From the IMG/VR virus record IMGVR_UViG_3300005527_000069, positions 1 to 60,370 of that record: a DNA stretch of 60,370 nucleotides. One strand, written 5' to 3'. Source of the DNA: a virus. Of the stretch, positions 60,211 to 60,370 are shown one piece after another. Numbering within the stretch: position 1 is the stretch's first letter; every line of letters starts with the position of its first letter. The notes beneath the pieces are model-generated. The model did not search any database and had not been told where the DNA came from. It saw only the letters and a list, made by a program, of their open reading frames with translations. The position numbers and the translations under genes are program-made.

Positions 60211-60370
60211 TTCTAGCAGTTTTAGCTCGAACAGCAGGTTTCTTTTCACCAGCAGGCCGTTTGGCAGCTGGTTTTTTCTTGGGCGCTGTTGCTGATTCAG
60301 CATACTGTGTGCTCATTGGTACTGTACCTACTGTGGTTTGTGGTGTTTCAACTTTGTAAGGTGCGTCAGG
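60191..60370 (-). CDS. Lys/Ala/Pro-rich C-terminal tail of a minus-strand gene (partial)
   Basis: The minus-strand frame is open to the window edge and ends at 60191. The last 59 residues run PDAPYKVETPQTTVGTVPMS, then TATAPKKK-like and KKPAAKRPAGEKKP-like residues, and end RAKTARTKKQAS. The end is strongly basic and low in complexity, like histone-H1-type or nucleic-acid-binding tails. The full gene lies beyond the window. It overlaps the 59920 gene by 20 nt. Only the tail is visible, so no function is given. Confidence 0.6.
   Translation of the reverse strand, partial: PDAPYKVETPQTTVGTVPMSTQYAESATAPKKKPAAKRPAGEKKPAVRAKTARTKKQAS

Overview
The window reads as one continuous stretch of a large tailed-phage genome of the T4-like (contractile-tail) type. 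The support is a set of hallmark genes: UvsW-type helicase, gp61-type primase, gp41-type replicative helicase, an ATP-dependent DNA ligase, class Ia ribonucleotide reductase (NrdA, NrdB, glutaredoxin), a PAAR spike tip, fibre-like proteins and a cell-wall hydrolase. Genes are packed with 1-35 nt overlaps. Many transcription units begin at a (C/T/G)TAAATA(C) or TATAAATA element, the late-promoter signature of T4-like phages. I see no terminase, portal, capsid or DNA polymerase gene here, so this is part of a larger genome. I saw no tRNA, rRNA, CRISPR array or insertion sequence. No gene-free stretch exceeds 300 bases; the longest are the 5' leaders at about 5888-6057 and 52045-52220.

The host is probably a Gram-negative proteobacterium (inference). 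The phage IscU is close to the proteobacterial housekeeping type, including the LPPVK motif read by HscA. It also carries proteobacterial-type ClpX, ClpS, IbpA-like Hsp20 and bS21 proteins, and near-consensus sigma70 promoters (TTGACC/TTGACA, 16-17 bp, TATAAT).

Layout. 1-5286: a partial sugar-isomerase cupin and five glycosyltransferase-type genes. 5396-8359: a putative virion protein, an AAA+ ATPase behind tandem sigma70 promoters, and a radical SAM enzyme. 8404-13016: uvsW (with a nested hydrophobic ORF), conserved T4-like accessory genes, and a small protein that seems to keep the catalytic Asp motifs of DNA polymerase III alpha. 13038-18539: a fibre/baseplate protein, then three SGNH hydrolases interleaved with primase and helicase. 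18536-21457: an oxygenase facing a minus-strand aminotransferase/unknown/amidinotransferase operon. 21512-27570: small late proteins plus a nucleotidyltransferase-ligase-like fusion. 27602-29023: IscU, an A-type Fe-S carrier and a PD-(D/E)XK nuclease. 29044-31088: a beta-helix fibre and a small protein. 31096-34811: nrdA-nrdB-grx. 34808-37613: Sm-like protein, PAAR tip and a 734-residue structural protein. 37728-41570: early-type small genes, DNA ligase (with a nested membrane ORF) and a run of tiny proteins. 41575-45700: a membrane protein, then ClpX, bS21, Hsp20 and ClpS. 45697-53146: a phosphoesterase, many secreted or membrane proteins, a SleB-like lysin and a holin-like protein. 53075-58337: a glycosyltransferase, UDP-sugar dehydrogenase, a second oxygenase/amidinotransferase pair and a tail fibre. 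58334-60370: a UV-damage endonuclease, a membrane protein and the tail of a Lys/Ala/Pro-rich protein.

Together these genes cover replication and repair (uvsW, gp61, gp41, ligase, UvdE), nucleotide supply (Nrd), take-over of host protein quality control and translation (ClpX, ClpS, Hsp20, bS21), Fe-S delivery (IscU, IscA; the window also encodes a radical SAM client), and an unusually rich small-molecule/glycan chemistry set. Key novelties proposed: a ROSE-like RNA thermometer before hsp20, out-of-frame hydrophobic genes nested in uvsW, ligase and uvdE, duplicated oxygenase-amidinotransferase modules, and late promoters whose TAA is also the stop codon of the upstream gene.
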